Shown here: one piece after another, positions 36,434 through 44,398 of the stretch
How the letters are laid out: the number at the start of each line of letters is the position of its first letter
Position numbering within the stretch: position 1 is the first letter of the stretch
NCBI GenBank assembly: GCA_038748065.1
Contig: JBCDJG010000017.1
Coordinates: 27,289 to 91,288, forward strand
Direction of reading: 5' to 3'
DNA length: 64,000 nt
DNA from: JBCDJG01 sp038748065
GTDB lineage: Bacteria; Pseudomonadota; Gammaproteobacteria; Pseudomonadales; Halieaceae
Made by a program: the position numbers and the translations under genes
Notes under the pieces: generated by a model
Told to the model about the DNA's origin: nothing
The model's database searches: none
The model's input: only the letters and a program-made list of their open reading frames with translations

Positions 36434-36771
36434 GAGTTGGTCAGACGATCGCTGTATCGCTTGCGGTGCGGAGGAAAGTCCGGGCTCCACAGGGCAGGAT
36501 GCCAGGTAACACCTGGGGGGCGCGAGCCTACGGAAAGTGCAGCAGAAAGGATACCGCCTCGGCGACGAGGTAAGGGTGAAAAGGTGCGGTAAGAGCGCAC
36601 CGCGCGGCTGGTAACAGGCGCGGCGATGGTAAACCCCATCCGGAGCAAGACCAAATAGGAATCCATTGGCCGTGGCCCACGGCGGATTCGGGTAGGTCGC
36701 TACAGGCAGCTGGCGACAGCTGTCGCAGATGAATGATCGTCCACGACAGAACCCGGCTTATCGACCGACTC
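36434..36771 (+). ncRNA. rnpB: RNase P RNA, bacterial class A
   Basis: The catalytic RNA that removes tRNA 5' leaders. P1 is formed by GAGTTGGTC (36434-36442) and GACCGACTC (36763-36771). Conserved core elements are all present: GAGGAAAGTCCGGGCTCC, GGTAAGGGTGAAAAGGTGCG, GTAAGAGCGCACCGCGCGGC and the closing CCACGACAGAACCCGGCTTA. Length is about 338 bases. The ends are taken from the P1 helix and may extend a few bases. It begins 21 bases after the rsmI stop. I see no strong terminator immediately after it. Confidence 0.96.
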
Positions 36772-36813
36772 GTGTTATTAGTTTTCCTTGCGCTTGACTA
36801 CCGGCGCGATGGA

Positions 36814-36910
36814 CGGGGCGTCCCTTGCGGGGACCGCCAAAAGCAGACGTCCATGTCAGGCTTGTCCTCGGCCATCCATGGCCTCACGCATCCCCGCAAG
36901 GGACGCCCCG
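36814..36910. repeat. Long inverted repeat with perfect 20-bp arms
   Basis: The left arm CGGGGCGTCCCTTGCGGGGA (36814-36833) and the right arm (36891-36910) are perfect reverse complements separated by 57 bases. The loop holds another palindrome, GGCCATCCATGGCC (36870-36883), and CGTCCAT (36848-36854) can pair alternatively with ATGGACG (36809-36815), overlapping the main left arm. No T run follows. It could be an interspersed palindromic (REP/BIME-like) element, a MITE, or a structured tail of the rnpB transcript. Part of the 500-bp gene-free interval 36772-37272. Confidence 0.75.
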
Positions 36911-36994
36911 CCCTTCGCACCTCCATCCCTCCAAACCCCAACATCCGCTCGGAAGCGGCTTTTGATCCTAGTTAATGTGCTCGATGGTAGGGTG

Positions 36995-37171
36995 GGGCCG
37001 GGGTGCACCTCCGAAAAATATCAGGCCGCGCTTAGCGTAGCGCCGACGCGAGGGGCTTTCTGCGAGCATTGTCCGAGTCCCAATTTTTCGCGCAGCGAAA
37101 AATGGTCGAGTTGCGCAGCAGCCGAGCGGCGGCGCGGAGCTGCGGACCTTTTCGGGGGTGCACCCCGGCCC
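36995..37171. repeat. Structured element bounded by 23-bp near-perfect inverted repeats
   Basis: Arms at 36995-37017 and 37149-37171 are complementary over 23 bases with one mismatch and contain the palindrome GGTGCACC. Inside lie a nine-base perfect hairpin ATTTTTCGC/GCGAAAAAT with a GCA loop (37083-37103) and a CGCAGC/GCTGCG stem (37114-37144). The interior is GC-rich and repetitive and encodes nothing convincing. The layout, short terminal inverted repeats with internal hairpins and no gene, resembles a MITE or composite palindromic repeat. It ends about 100 bp before nrdR. Confidence 0.7.
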
Positions 37172-37272
37172 TATCCGGCGAATTAGATAACTCGACCCAG
37201 TAACCTATTCAGGTGAAACTGGTTAGAGGATATTGTGTTAACATTCAGCGACTTAGATGAAGGGGATGGGCC

Positions 37273-37740
37273 ATGCACTGCCCGTTTTGTGGGGCCGAGG
37301 ATACCAAGGTTATTGATTCGCGGCTGGTCGCTGATGGCGACCAGGTGCGGCGGCGGCGCGAGTGCACAAACTGCTTCGAGCGTTTTACCACGTACGAAGT
37401 GGCGGAGCTGGTCATGCCGCGGGTAATCAAACAGAACGGCGTGCGGGAACCCTTCAATGAAGAAAAGTTGCGCTCAGGCTTGTTGCGTGCGCTGGAGAAA
37501 CGGCCCGTTTCGTTGGAGGACACTGAGGCGGTGATCAGCCAGATCAAACATGCCCTGCGTGCCACCGGGGAGCGCGAGGTCAAGTCACTGGTATTGGGCG
37601 AACTGGTGATGGATCATTTGAAACGACTCGATCAGGTCGCCTATGTTCGCTTTGCCTCGGTTTATCGCAGCTTCGAAGATCTTTCGGAATTTCGCGATGC
37701 CATTGAACGCCTCGAGGCGGAGCCGAGTGCCGGCGGCTGA
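37273..37740 (+). CDS. nrdR: Transcriptional repressor NrdR
   Basis: A 155-residue regulator of ribonucleotide reductase genes. The zinc ribbon uses Cys3, Cys6, Cys31 and Cys34, and an ATP-cone domain (about 49-139) senses ATP/dATP. It starts MHCPFCGAEDTKVIDSRLV. It leads the riboflavin cluster, a common gammaproteobacterial arrangement. I did not find a clear NrdR box in its own upstream region. Confidence 0.97.
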   Translation: MHCPFCGAEDTKVIDSRLVADGDQVRRRRECTNCFERFTTYEVAELVMPRVIKQNGVREPFNEEKLRSGLLRALEKRPVSLEDTEAVISQIKHALRATGEREVKSLVLGELVMDHLKRLDQVAYVRFASVYRSFEDLSEFRDAIERLEAEPSAGG

Positions 37741-37763
37741 TTTGAGTTGAATTGACGTCGAAG

Positions 37764-38873
37764 ATGGAACAGCCACTGGACAGGCCGATGATGGCCCGCG
37801 CCCTGCAGCTGGCTCAATTGGGCCGATTCTGGGCGCGCCCCAATCCCCACGTTGGCTGCGTACTGGTGCGTGAGGGGCACGTTATTGGCGAGGGCTTTAC
37901 CCAACCAGCGGGAGGTAACCACGCTGAGGTGGAGGCCTTGCGTGCGGCCGGTGATGCCCGCGGCGCCACGGCTTACGTCACGCTGGAGCCCTGCAACCAC
38001 CACGGCAAAACCGGCCCCTGCACGGAGGCGCTGGTGGCAGCTGGAGTGAAACGCGTGGTTGCGGCGACCTGTGATCCCAATCCCCTGGTAGCGGGTAGCG
38101 GGCTAGCGCGACTGGACGCGGCCGGGGTGGAAGTCCAGAGCGGATTGCTGGAAGCCGAGGCCAGGGAGCTTATGGCTGGCTTTATTGCGCGGATGGAACG
38201 CGGACGTGGTCGGTTGCGCCTGAAGCTCGCCATGTCTTTGGATGGCCGTACCGCCATGGCATCGGGGGAGAGTCAGTGGATCACTGGCGCCGCTGCCCGT
38301 CGTGACGTGCAACGTTTAAGAGCAGCAAGTTGCGCCATAGTCACGGGCATCGGCACTGTTCTTGCGGATGACTGCTCGCTCACGGTACGAAGCGATGAGT
38401 TGGGCCTCGACGCCGAGCAACAGGCCCGCGCCGAGGCCGTACCGCCCTTGAGGGTGGTTCTGGATTCGGGGCTTCGCACGCCTGCTGACGCCGCCGTTCT
38501 CGCCGCAGGCAACACGCTGCTGTTACATGGCGCCGATGTAGAAAGTGACAAGCCCCTCGATGCAGAGCTGCTCGCATTGCCGTCGGCGGAAGAGGGAAGA
38601 AGCCTCGACCTGAAAGCTGTGGTGGCAGAATTGGCCCAGCGGCAGTGCAATGAAATTCTGGTAGAATCTGGCCCCCGCCTCGCCGGGGCACTCCTGCGGG
38701 AAGGTCTTGTGGATGAAATGTTGATCTACGTGGCACCTGTAATACTGGGCGAGAAGGCACGCCCCCTGTTGGGGCTATCACTTGATAAGATGGCTGAAAA
38801 AGTTAATTTAGACTGGAAAGACAGCCGAAAAGTCGGAAATGACTGGCGATTCCGGGTAATTCCTCGAGGTTGA
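37764..38873 (+). CDS. ribD: Bifunctional riboflavin deaminase/reductase RibD
   Basis: A 369-residue enzyme. The N-terminal deaminase has the zinc site His53-Ala-Glu55 (GNHAEVEAL) with Cys77 and Cys86 (PCNHHGKTGPC); the C-terminal half (about 148-365, starting LRLKLAMSLDGRTAMASGES) is the NADPH-dependent reductase. It performs the second and third steps after GTP cyclohydrolase II. An in-frame TTG at 37752 is possible. It follows nrdR by 23 bases and precedes ribE by 12. Confidence 0.95.
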   Translation: MEQPLDRPMMARALQLAQLGRFWARPNPHVGCVLVREGHVIGEGFTQPAGGNHAEVEALRAAGDARGATAYVTLEPCNHHGKTGPCTEALVAAGVKRVVAATCDPNPLVAGSGLARLDAAGVEVQSGLLEAEARELMAGFIARMERGRGRLRLKLAMSLDGRTAMASGESQWITGAAARRDVQRLRAASCAIVTGIGTVLADDCSLTVRSDELGLDAEQQARAEAVPPLRVVLDSGLRTPADAAVLAAGNTLLLHGADVESDKPLDAELLALPSAEEGRSLDLKAVVAELAQRQCNEILVESGPRLAGALLREGLVDEMLIYVAPVILGEKARPLLGLSLDKMAEKVNLDWKDSRKVGNDWRFRVIPRG

Positions 38874-38885
38874 AACAAGAGAAGG

Positions 38886-39548
38886 ATGTTCACAGGCATT
38901 ATTCAAGCCGTCGGAGAGGTGGCTGTTATGGAGCCCAGTGGCGGTGATCTCCGTTTGCGCATCAAGACGGGTAAGCTGCCACTCGACGACGTTCGCCTTG
39001 GTGACAGCATTTGTACCAGTGGTGTGTGCTTAACGGTCACTGACCTGCCCGGTGACGGTTATTGGGCTGACGTATCGGTGGAAACCCTCGATTTCACGAC
39101 ACTCGGGCGCCTGCAGACTGGCAGTCGCGTCAATCTGGAGAAATCGCTGACGCCGGAGAGTCGATTGGGAGGCCATATCGTCAGCGGCCATGTCGATGGC
39201 GTCGGCGAGATTGTGAGCCTGGCTCAGGATGCGCGCTCCTGGCGTTTCGTGTTGCGTGCACCTGATCATTTGGCGCGCTACATCGCTCACAAGGGCAGCA
39301 TCTGTATAGATGGCACGAGTCTCACGGTTAACGCCGTAGAGGGCGCCGAGTTCGACCTGAATATCATCCCGCAGACTATGGCGGAGACGGTGTTTGGAGA
39401 CTACAAGCCCGGTACTGCTGTAAACCTGGAGGTGGATGTGATCGCGCGCTACCTTGAGCGCCTGGTACTTGGGGATGATGCGGCCAAGCCGGGAGCCAGC
39501 GGATTGAGTCTGGCGACCCTGGCCGACAATGGCTACGTGAAGACTTAG
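38886..39548 (+). CDS. ribE: Riboflavin synthase alpha subunit
   Basis: A 220-residue protein of two homologous lumazine-binding repeats, the first from MFTGIIQAVGEVAVME (1-16) and the second from LGGHIVSGHVDGVGEIVSLA (about 97-116). It dismutates two 6,7-dimethyl-8-ribityllumazine molecules into riboflavin. Length is slightly above the usual 195-215 because of a C-terminal tail. It sits between ribD and ribBA. No FMN riboswitch is visible before this cluster. Confidence 0.95.
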   Translation: MFTGIIQAVGEVAVMEPSGGDLRLRIKTGKLPLDDVRLGDSICTSGVCLTVTDLPGDGYWADVSVETLDFTTLGRLQTGSRVNLEKSLTPESRLGGHIVSGHVDGVGEIVSLAQDARSWRFVLRAPDHLARYIAHKGSICIDGTSLTVNAVEGAEFDLNIIPQTMAETVFGDYKPGTAVNLEVDVIARYLERLVLGDDAAKPGASGLSLATLADNGYVKT

Positions 39549-39562
39549 GCCGGGCTCAGCGA

Positions 39563-40681
39563 ATGCAGGTCAATACAGTAGAGGAACTGATCAGCGATCT
39601 GCGCCAGGGGCGTATGGTGGTGCTCCTCGATGATGACGACGACGGTCGCAACGAGGGCGTCGTGATGGTCGCTGCCGAGCACTGCGACGCCCAGCATGTC
39701 AATTTCATGGCGCGACGAGCACGCGGCCTGGTGTGCCTGACCTTGACCGAGGAGCGCTGCCGGCAGTTGGATCTGCCGCCCATGGTCGATGACGCGCGCG
39801 GTGAGAAGTCCAATTTCACCTTGTCGATTGAAGCGGCGCGTGGCATTGATACGGGCATATCTGCAGCGGACCGCGCACTCACTGTGCAGGCGGCCGTAGC
39901 ACCCTATGCAAAGCCCGAGGACATTGTCCAGCCAGGCCATATCTTTCCGCTGACTGCGATGCCCGGCGGGGTGCTGACCCGCGCCGGTCATACTGAAGCG
40001 GCAACGGATTACGCGCGCCTGGCAGGCCTGTTACCCGCTGCCGTCATAGCGGACATCCTGGCGCCTGAAGGAATGCTGGCGGAGGGCCCCGCGCTGGTCG
40101 ATTTCGCTGCGCGTCACGGCCTGAAGATCGGTACGATCGCCGACCTGATTCACTTCAGGATGGTCAATGAGCGCACCATCCGTCGGGTTAGGGAAGGTAC
40201 TATCGAGACGGTCTACGGGCCCTTCCGACTCACCGCCTACCGAGATCAGACCGCCGGAGAAGTTCACCTGGCGCTGTCCGCTGGAGAGATCACGCCGGAT
40301 GAGCCAACGCTGGTCAGGGTGCACGTCAAGTCGGCTTTGCGCGACCTGGTCGGCAGCGAAATTCCCGACCGCCCTACCTGGAGCCTGGACAAGTGTCTGC
40401 GCCTCGTTGCAGAGCGCGGTAGAGGCGTGATCGTGTTGCTGGCGAAGGAGGAAGGCGCCGAGCAGCTGCTCGCGAGCGTCGACATGGCGCTCGGCGAGTC
40501 GCCACCGCCTCCGGTTTCGGCAGCAGATAGCTATACGACGGTTGGTCTTGGCTCGCAGATCCTCAAGGATCTTGGTGTAGGTAAGATCCATCTGATGGGC
40601 GCGCCTATCAAGTACAATGCCATCTCCGGCTTTGACCTGGAGGTGATGGATTTCGTGGACCCACCGGCAGCCGGCCGGTAG
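39563..40681 (+). CDS. ribBA: DHBP synthase with a degenerate GTP cyclohydrolase II domain (RibBA)
   Basis: A 372-residue protein. The N-terminal domain (about 1-205) is a 3,4-dihydroxy-2-butanone-4-phosphate synthase: DDDDDGRNEGVVMVAAEHC (about 24-42) and RAGHTEAATDYARLAGL (about 137-153) are the active-site segments. The C-terminal domain resembles GTP cyclohydrolase II, but where the active enzyme has C-x2-GD-x3-S-x-RCDC this one reads VHVKSALRDLVGSEIPDRP, with no zinc cysteines. That half is probably inactive or structural; ribA at 43769 has the intact site. Confidence 0.93.
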   Translation: MQVNTVEELISDLRQGRMVVLLDDDDDGRNEGVVMVAAEHCDAQHVNFMARRARGLVCLTLTEERCRQLDLPPMVDDARGEKSNFTLSIEAARGIDTGISAADRALTVQAAVAPYAKPEDIVQPGHIFPLTAMPGGVLTRAGHTEAATDYARLAGLLPAAVIADILAPEGMLAEGPALVDFAARHGLKIGTIADLIHFRMVNERTIRRVREGTIETVYGPFRLTAYRDQTAGEVHLALSAGEITPDEPTLVRVHVKSALRDLVGSEIPDRPTWSLDKCLRLVAERGRGVIVLLAKEEGAEQLLASVDMALGESPPPPVSAADSYTTVGLGSQILKDLGVGKIHLMGAPIKYNAISGFDLEVMDFVDPPAAGR

Positions 40682-40707
40682 ATCCGTTTTGGGTAAAGGA
40701 CAAAATT

Positions 40708-41181
40708 ATGGCCGATATCAAGACAATCGAGGGCGACTTCACGGGCGGCAGGGGCAAATACGCCCTGGTTGTCGGCCGCTGGAATAGCTTTGTCGTGGAG
40801 CACCTGTTAACGGGCGCGATCGACGCGCTGAAGCGCCATGGCGTCGGTGACGATCAGATGACGATCGTGCGTGCTCCAGGTGCGTTTGAGATTCCACTCG
40901 TGGTCAAGAAGGTGGCAGAGAAAGGTGAGTTCGATGCGATCATTGCACTTGGCGCCGTGATTCGCGGCGGTACACCGCATTTTGAGTACGTGGCCGGAGA
41001 GTGTACCAAGGGGATTGCCCAGGTCAGCCTCGACCACGGTATTCCGGTCACCTTTGGCGTGCTCACAGTCGATTCCATAGAGCAGGCTGTCGAACGCTCT
41101 GGCACCAAGGCCGGCAACAAAGGTGCTGAGGCCGCTATGTCGGCGCTGGAGATGGTTGGGCTGATCGAGCAACTCGGCTGA
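40708..41181 (+). CDS. ribH: 6,7-dimethyl-8-ribityllumazine synthase
   Basis: A 157-residue lumazine synthase that condenses the RibD product with DHBP. Segments VGRWNSFVVEHLLTGA (about 18-33), VRAPGAFEIPLVVKK (about 54-68), ALGAVIRGGTPHFEYVAGEC (about 79-98) and PVTFGVLTVDS are typical. Its stop adjoins the nusB start without a gap. Confidence 0.97.
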   Translation: MADIKTIEGDFTGGRGKYALVVGRWNSFVVEHLLTGAIDALKRHGVGDDQMTIVRAPGAFEIPLVVKKVAEKGEFDAIIALGAVIRGGTPHFEYVAGECTKGIAQVSLDHGIPVTFGVLTVDSIEQAVERSGTKAGNKGAEAAMSALEMVGLIEQLG

Positions 41182-41634
41182 ATGGCTAATACGCGCCATA
41201 ACACGCTTGCCGCAGAGCGTCGCAAGGCTCGTCATTACGGCATGCAGGCACTCTACCAGTGGTATATGGCCGGTGCGGCCCTCAGCGATATCGAAGCAGA
41301 GTTTCGTGCAGAATACGACTTCGATCACGTTGACCTGCCTTATTTCCAGGCCTTGCTGCACGGTGTGCCAGCAGATGTCGATGCGCTGGATGGCTTGTAC
41401 GAACCGCTGCTGGATCGCCGTCTCGACGAGTTGGATCCCATCGAGCGCACGCTGCTGCGTATAGGCGTTTTCGAACTCCGGGATCGGCTCGACGTGCCCT
41501 ACAAAGTTGTGATCAACGAGGCGGTAGCGCTGGCCCGAAAATTTGGCGCCAGCGAATCCCACCGCTATATCAACGGTGTGCTGGACGGAGCAGCCCGGCA
41601 GCTACGCGAGGCCGAAGTCAGCGCTGCGTCCTGA
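41182..41634 (+). CDS. nusB: Transcription antitermination factor NusB
   Basis: A 150-residue all-helical RNA-binding protein that, with NusE, recognises BoxA in rRNA leader transcripts. It opens with the Arg-rich RRKARHYGMQALYQWYMAG (about 13-31) and ends with KVVINEAVALARKFG and HRYINGVLDG typical of NusB. It is directly joined to ribH and overlaps thiL by one base, an old gammaproteobacterial order. Confidence 0.96.
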   Translation: MANTRHNTLAAERRKARHYGMQALYQWYMAGAALSDIEAEFRAEYDFDHVDLPYFQALLHGVPADVDALDGLYEPLLDRRLDELDPIERTLLRIGVFELRDRLDVPYKVVINEAVALARKFGASESHRYINGVLDGAARQLREAEVSAAS

Positions 41635-42554
41635 TGTCAGCCTCAGAGTTTGACCTGATAAATCGCTATTTTGCAGCTCTTGGCAAAGGTCCTGCAGTGC
41701 GCCTGGGCGTGGGCGACGACGCTGCGTTGCTGGCCTTGCCAGCAGACTACGAACTCGTGGTATCGGTGGATACCTTGGTCGAGGCCGTGCACTTCCCAGC
41801 AGAGGCCTTTCCTGAGGAGATTGCCTATCGGGCGGTGTCGGTAGCCGCCAGTGATCTCGCCGCGATGGGCGCAGAGCCACTGGGAATGACCCTGTCATTG
41901 ACACTGCCTGAAGCGGATGACTTCTGGCTGCACAGTTTCAGTGAGGGCCTGGCCGGCGCCGCGAATGACCTGTCACTGCCCCTGATCGGTGGAGATACGA
42001 CCCGTGGCCCGCTGACTATCGCCGTGCAGGTCCTTGGATGTGTGCCTGCGGGTAGTGCCCTGACTCGACAGGGCGCCCGTTGTGGCGACCGCCTGTGCGT
42101 GTCGGGTCCGCTCGGCGATGGCGCAGCAGCTCTGGCTTTGCAGCAGGATCAACTCGTCGTGCCTGCGGAGCAGGGCGAGTATCTGTGGCAGCGCTTCTAC
42201 CGTCCAGACATCCCGCTCGAGCTTGGTCAGCAGTTACGCGGACTGGCGAGCGCCGCGATCGATATCTCGGACGGACTGTTGGCGGACGCCGGCCACATCG
42301 CAGCGGCGAGCGGCGTGGCCATCCACATTGATCCTGAGCGTATCCCACTGTCAACGGCGTTGGCCACGATGGTGGATCGTCAGCGGGCATTGGGCTGGGC
42401 ATTGACCGGCGGCGACGATTACCAACTTTGCTTTACGCTTCCCGGCGATGCAGTGCCGCCGGCGGGTTGTAGTACGCTCGGAGAAGTCCGTGAAGGAGCG
42501 GGTGTGCACTGCCCTGTGACGATTGACAAGCCTGCGGGCTATCAGCACTTTTGA
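41634..42554 (+). CDS. thiL: Thiamine-monophosphate kinase
   Basis: A 306-residue PurM-fold kinase forming thiamine pyrophosphate. VRLGVGDDAALLALP (about 21-35), SVAASDLAAMGAEPLGMTLS (about 71-90) and AAIDISDGLLADAGHIA (about 205-221) carry the ATP and metal ligands. Its ATG overlaps the nusB stop (TGATG) and pgpA follows after three bases. Confidence 0.95.
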   Translation: MSASEFDLINRYFAALGKGPAVRLGVGDDAALLALPADYELVVSVDTLVEAVHFPAEAFPEEIAYRAVSVAASDLAAMGAEPLGMTLSLTLPEADDFWLHSFSEGLAGAANDLSLPLIGGDTTRGPLTIAVQVLGCVPAGSALTRQGARCGDRLCVSGPLGDGAAALALQQDQLVVPAEQGEYLWQRFYRPDIPLELGQQLRGLASAAIDISDGLLADAGHIAAASGVAIHIDPERIPLSTALATMVDRQRALGWALTGGDDYQLCFTLPGDAVPPAGCSTLGEVREGAGVHCPVTIDKPAGYQHF

Positions 42555-42557
42555 GCT

Positions 42558-43040
42558 ATGACTGAGTCAGCCACGAAGCCACGCCCCTTTCGTTCGCCCG
42601 CGCAGTTCTTCGCCTTTGGTTTCGGCAGTGGCCTTGCGCCGCGCGCGCCAGGCACCTTTGGCACACTCGCCGCACTGCCCATTTATTGGTTACTGGCCAA
42701 CCTGCCGCTCTTGCCCTACACGCTGGTCCTGCTGGGCGCGGTGTTTTTCGGGATATGGATTTGCGATCGCGCGAGTCGCGAACTGGGTGTTCACGATCAT
42801 CCGGGCATTGTCTGGGATGAGTTTGTCGGCTTGTGGGTGGCGCTCTGGGCCCTGCCCCTCGATTGGGCCTGGCTTCTAGCGGGCTTTGCGCTGTTTCGCC
42901 TGTTTGACATTCTCAAGCCCTGGCCAATTAGCTGGCTTGATCGTCACGTTAGTGGCGGTCTTGGCATTATGATCGATGATATAGTAGCCGGCGTGATGGC
43001 CTGCGCTTGCCTGCATACCCTGCGGCTTGGGCTGGCCTGA
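42558..43040 (+). CDS. pgpA: Phosphatidylglycerophosphatase A
   Basis: A 160-residue inner-membrane phosphatase that makes phosphatidylglycerol. Conserved residues are in GFGSGLAPRAPGTFGTLAAL (about 17-36) and DEFVGLWVALWALP (about 93-106), then GGLGIMIDDIVAGVMA near the C-terminus. Three or four membrane helices are evident. It adjoins thiL, the E. coli order. Confidence 0.93.
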   Translation: MTESATKPRPFRSPAQFFAFGFGSGLAPRAPGTFGTLAALPIYWLLANLPLLPYTLVLLGAVFFGIWICDRASRELGVHDHPGIVWDEFVGLWVALWALPLDWAWLLAGFALFRLFDILKPWPISWLDRHVSGGLGIMIDDIVAGVMACACLHTLRLGLA

Positions 43041-43059
43041 TAGCCATCGGAGATTGGCC

Positions 43060-43701
43060 ATGAAGCCTCGTGAACTGGTCCTGAGTCTATTGCTTGCGCT
43101 GCCTTTACCGAGCGCGCTAGCCGCCGTTGAGTTCGAAGTCGTCGCGCTCTTCACGAATACCGCCGTACTGCGTTTTGGGTCAGAGCAGAAGATGCTCAAG
43201 GCTGGCCAAAGTTTCAGGGGTGTCACGCTAATTGCAGCTGATGCGAAGCAGGCCACACTGGAAATCGATGGACAGCTGCAGGTCGTCGGGGTATCGCGGC
43301 GGGTCAGCGCTAACTACAGCGAACCGGAGAGCCGCGAGATCAGGCTGCGGCGCAATGCCAACCTGCAGTACATCACGCGGGCTCGCGTGAACGGTCGCAG
43401 TACCGATGTGCTGGTGGATACCGGTGCCAATGTCATGGTGCTGAACACGGTGCAGGCTCAGGGTCTCGGCGTAGACTATGCCAACGGCAGGCCGTCGCAA
43501 GTGAAAACCGCCAGTGACATGGTGCCCGCCTGGTTGGTTGAACTGGAGTCGGTTGAGCTTGGCGGCATCCGCATCAATGCGGTGGAGGCGGCTGTCCTGG
43601 AAGGCAACTTTCCGGAGCACATCCTGCTTGGCATGAGTTTTCTGAAGCACGTCGAGATCAGCGAACGTGATGGCACCATGACCCTGTCGCGGGAGTGGTA
43701 G
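43060..43701 (+). CDS. Retropepsin-like aspartic protease (clan AA, TIGR02281 type)
   Basis: A 213-residue secreted or membrane-anchored protein. A signal peptide or anchor (about 8-24) is followed by a small N-terminal domain and a single retropepsin domain (about 105-213) with the active-site motif VLVDTGANVMVLN (about 123-135) and flap/exit segment HILLGMSFLKHVEI. Single-domain proteases of this type dimerise. The ATG at 43060 is chosen over a GTG at 43027 inside pgpA. Substrate unknown. Confidence 0.85.
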   Translation: MKPRELVLSLLLALPLPSALAAVEFEVVALFTNTAVLRFGSEQKMLKAGQSFRGVTLIAADAKQATLEIDGQLQVVGVSRRVSANYSEPESREIRLRRNANLQYITRARVNGRSTDVLVDTGANVMVLNTVQAQGLGVDYANGRPSQVKTASDMVPAWLVELESVELGGIRINAVEAAVLEGNFPEHILLGMSFLKHVEISERDGTMTLSREW

Positions 43702-43768
43702 CGCCGCTCGCGCGTGTGGCTCGCGGTTTGTTAGAATGTGCGGTCTTTTCAAACACGGACAGTCCTGA

Positions 43769-44362
43769 GTGTCAGTACGCTACGTAGAATCGTCCCGCTT
43801 GCCCACAGCCTGGTGCGAGTTTGAGATGCATGGGTTCGAAGACGTGGAAGGGAACAAAGAGCATATTGTCTTGACCTTGGGCGACGTTGGCGATGGTGAC
43901 CCAGTGCTGGCTCGCGTGCACTCCGAATGCTTGACTGGCGACGCTCTATTCAGCCTGCGCTGCGACTGTGGGTATCAGCTTCAGGCAGCTCTGCAGGCGA
44001 TTGCGGAGGAAGGCCGTGGCGCGATCTTTTACCTGCGCCAGGAGGGTCGAGGGATCGGTCTGTTGAACAAAATCAGGGCCTATCACCTGCAGGACCAGGG
44101 GGCGGACACCGTGGAGGCCAACGAACAGCTCGGCTTTGGCGCCGATATGCGGGATTACAGCATCCTGCGCCCAATGTTCAGGCACTTGGGTGTTAGCAAA
44201 GTGCGCTTGATGACTAACAATCCGCGTAAGGTTGCCGCGCTGCAGGAACAGGGCATCGATGTAGTGGAGCGCATTGCGGTGCATTCAAACAGTAACCCGC
44301 ACAACGAGAAGTATTTGCAAACCAAGGCCGGCAAGCTCGGGCACATGTTTGAAGAGCCTTAG
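43769..44362 (+). CDS. ribA: GTP cyclohydrolase II
   Basis: A 197-residue enzyme that opens GTP to start riboflavin synthesis. The zinc ligands Cys54, Cys65 and Cys67 lie in HSECLTGDALFSLRCDCGYQ, and the nucleophile arginine is in RQEGRGIGLLNKI (about 89-101). The start is GTG at 43769. It stands apart from the main rib run but close by, and most likely supplies the activity missing from RibBA. It converges on ispA. Confidence 0.96.
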   Translation: MSVRYVESSRLPTAWCEFEMHGFEDVEGNKEHIVLTLGDVGDGDPVLARVHSECLTGDALFSLRCDCGYQLQAALQAIAEEGRGAIFYLRQEGRGIGLLNKIRAYHLQDQGADTVEANEQLGFGADMRDYSILRPMFRHLGVSKVRLMTNNPRKVAALQEQGIDVVERIAVHSNSNPHNEKYLQTKAGKLGHMFEEP

Positions 44363-44398
44363 GGCTCGGGGCGCCAGGTTGTCACGCGCGGGTCCTCC

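Noticed and set aside
36788..37186. 132-codon open frame across the spacer between rnpB and nrdR
   Set aside because: Runs through both inverted-repeat elements; the translation is low-complexity and the DNA structure explains the sequence better than a protein does.
37741..38886. Possible FMN riboswitch ahead of the riboflavin genes
   Set aside because: Only 23 bases separate nrdR and ribD and 12 separate ribD and ribE; no RFN-type sequence is present there or before ribBA or ribA.
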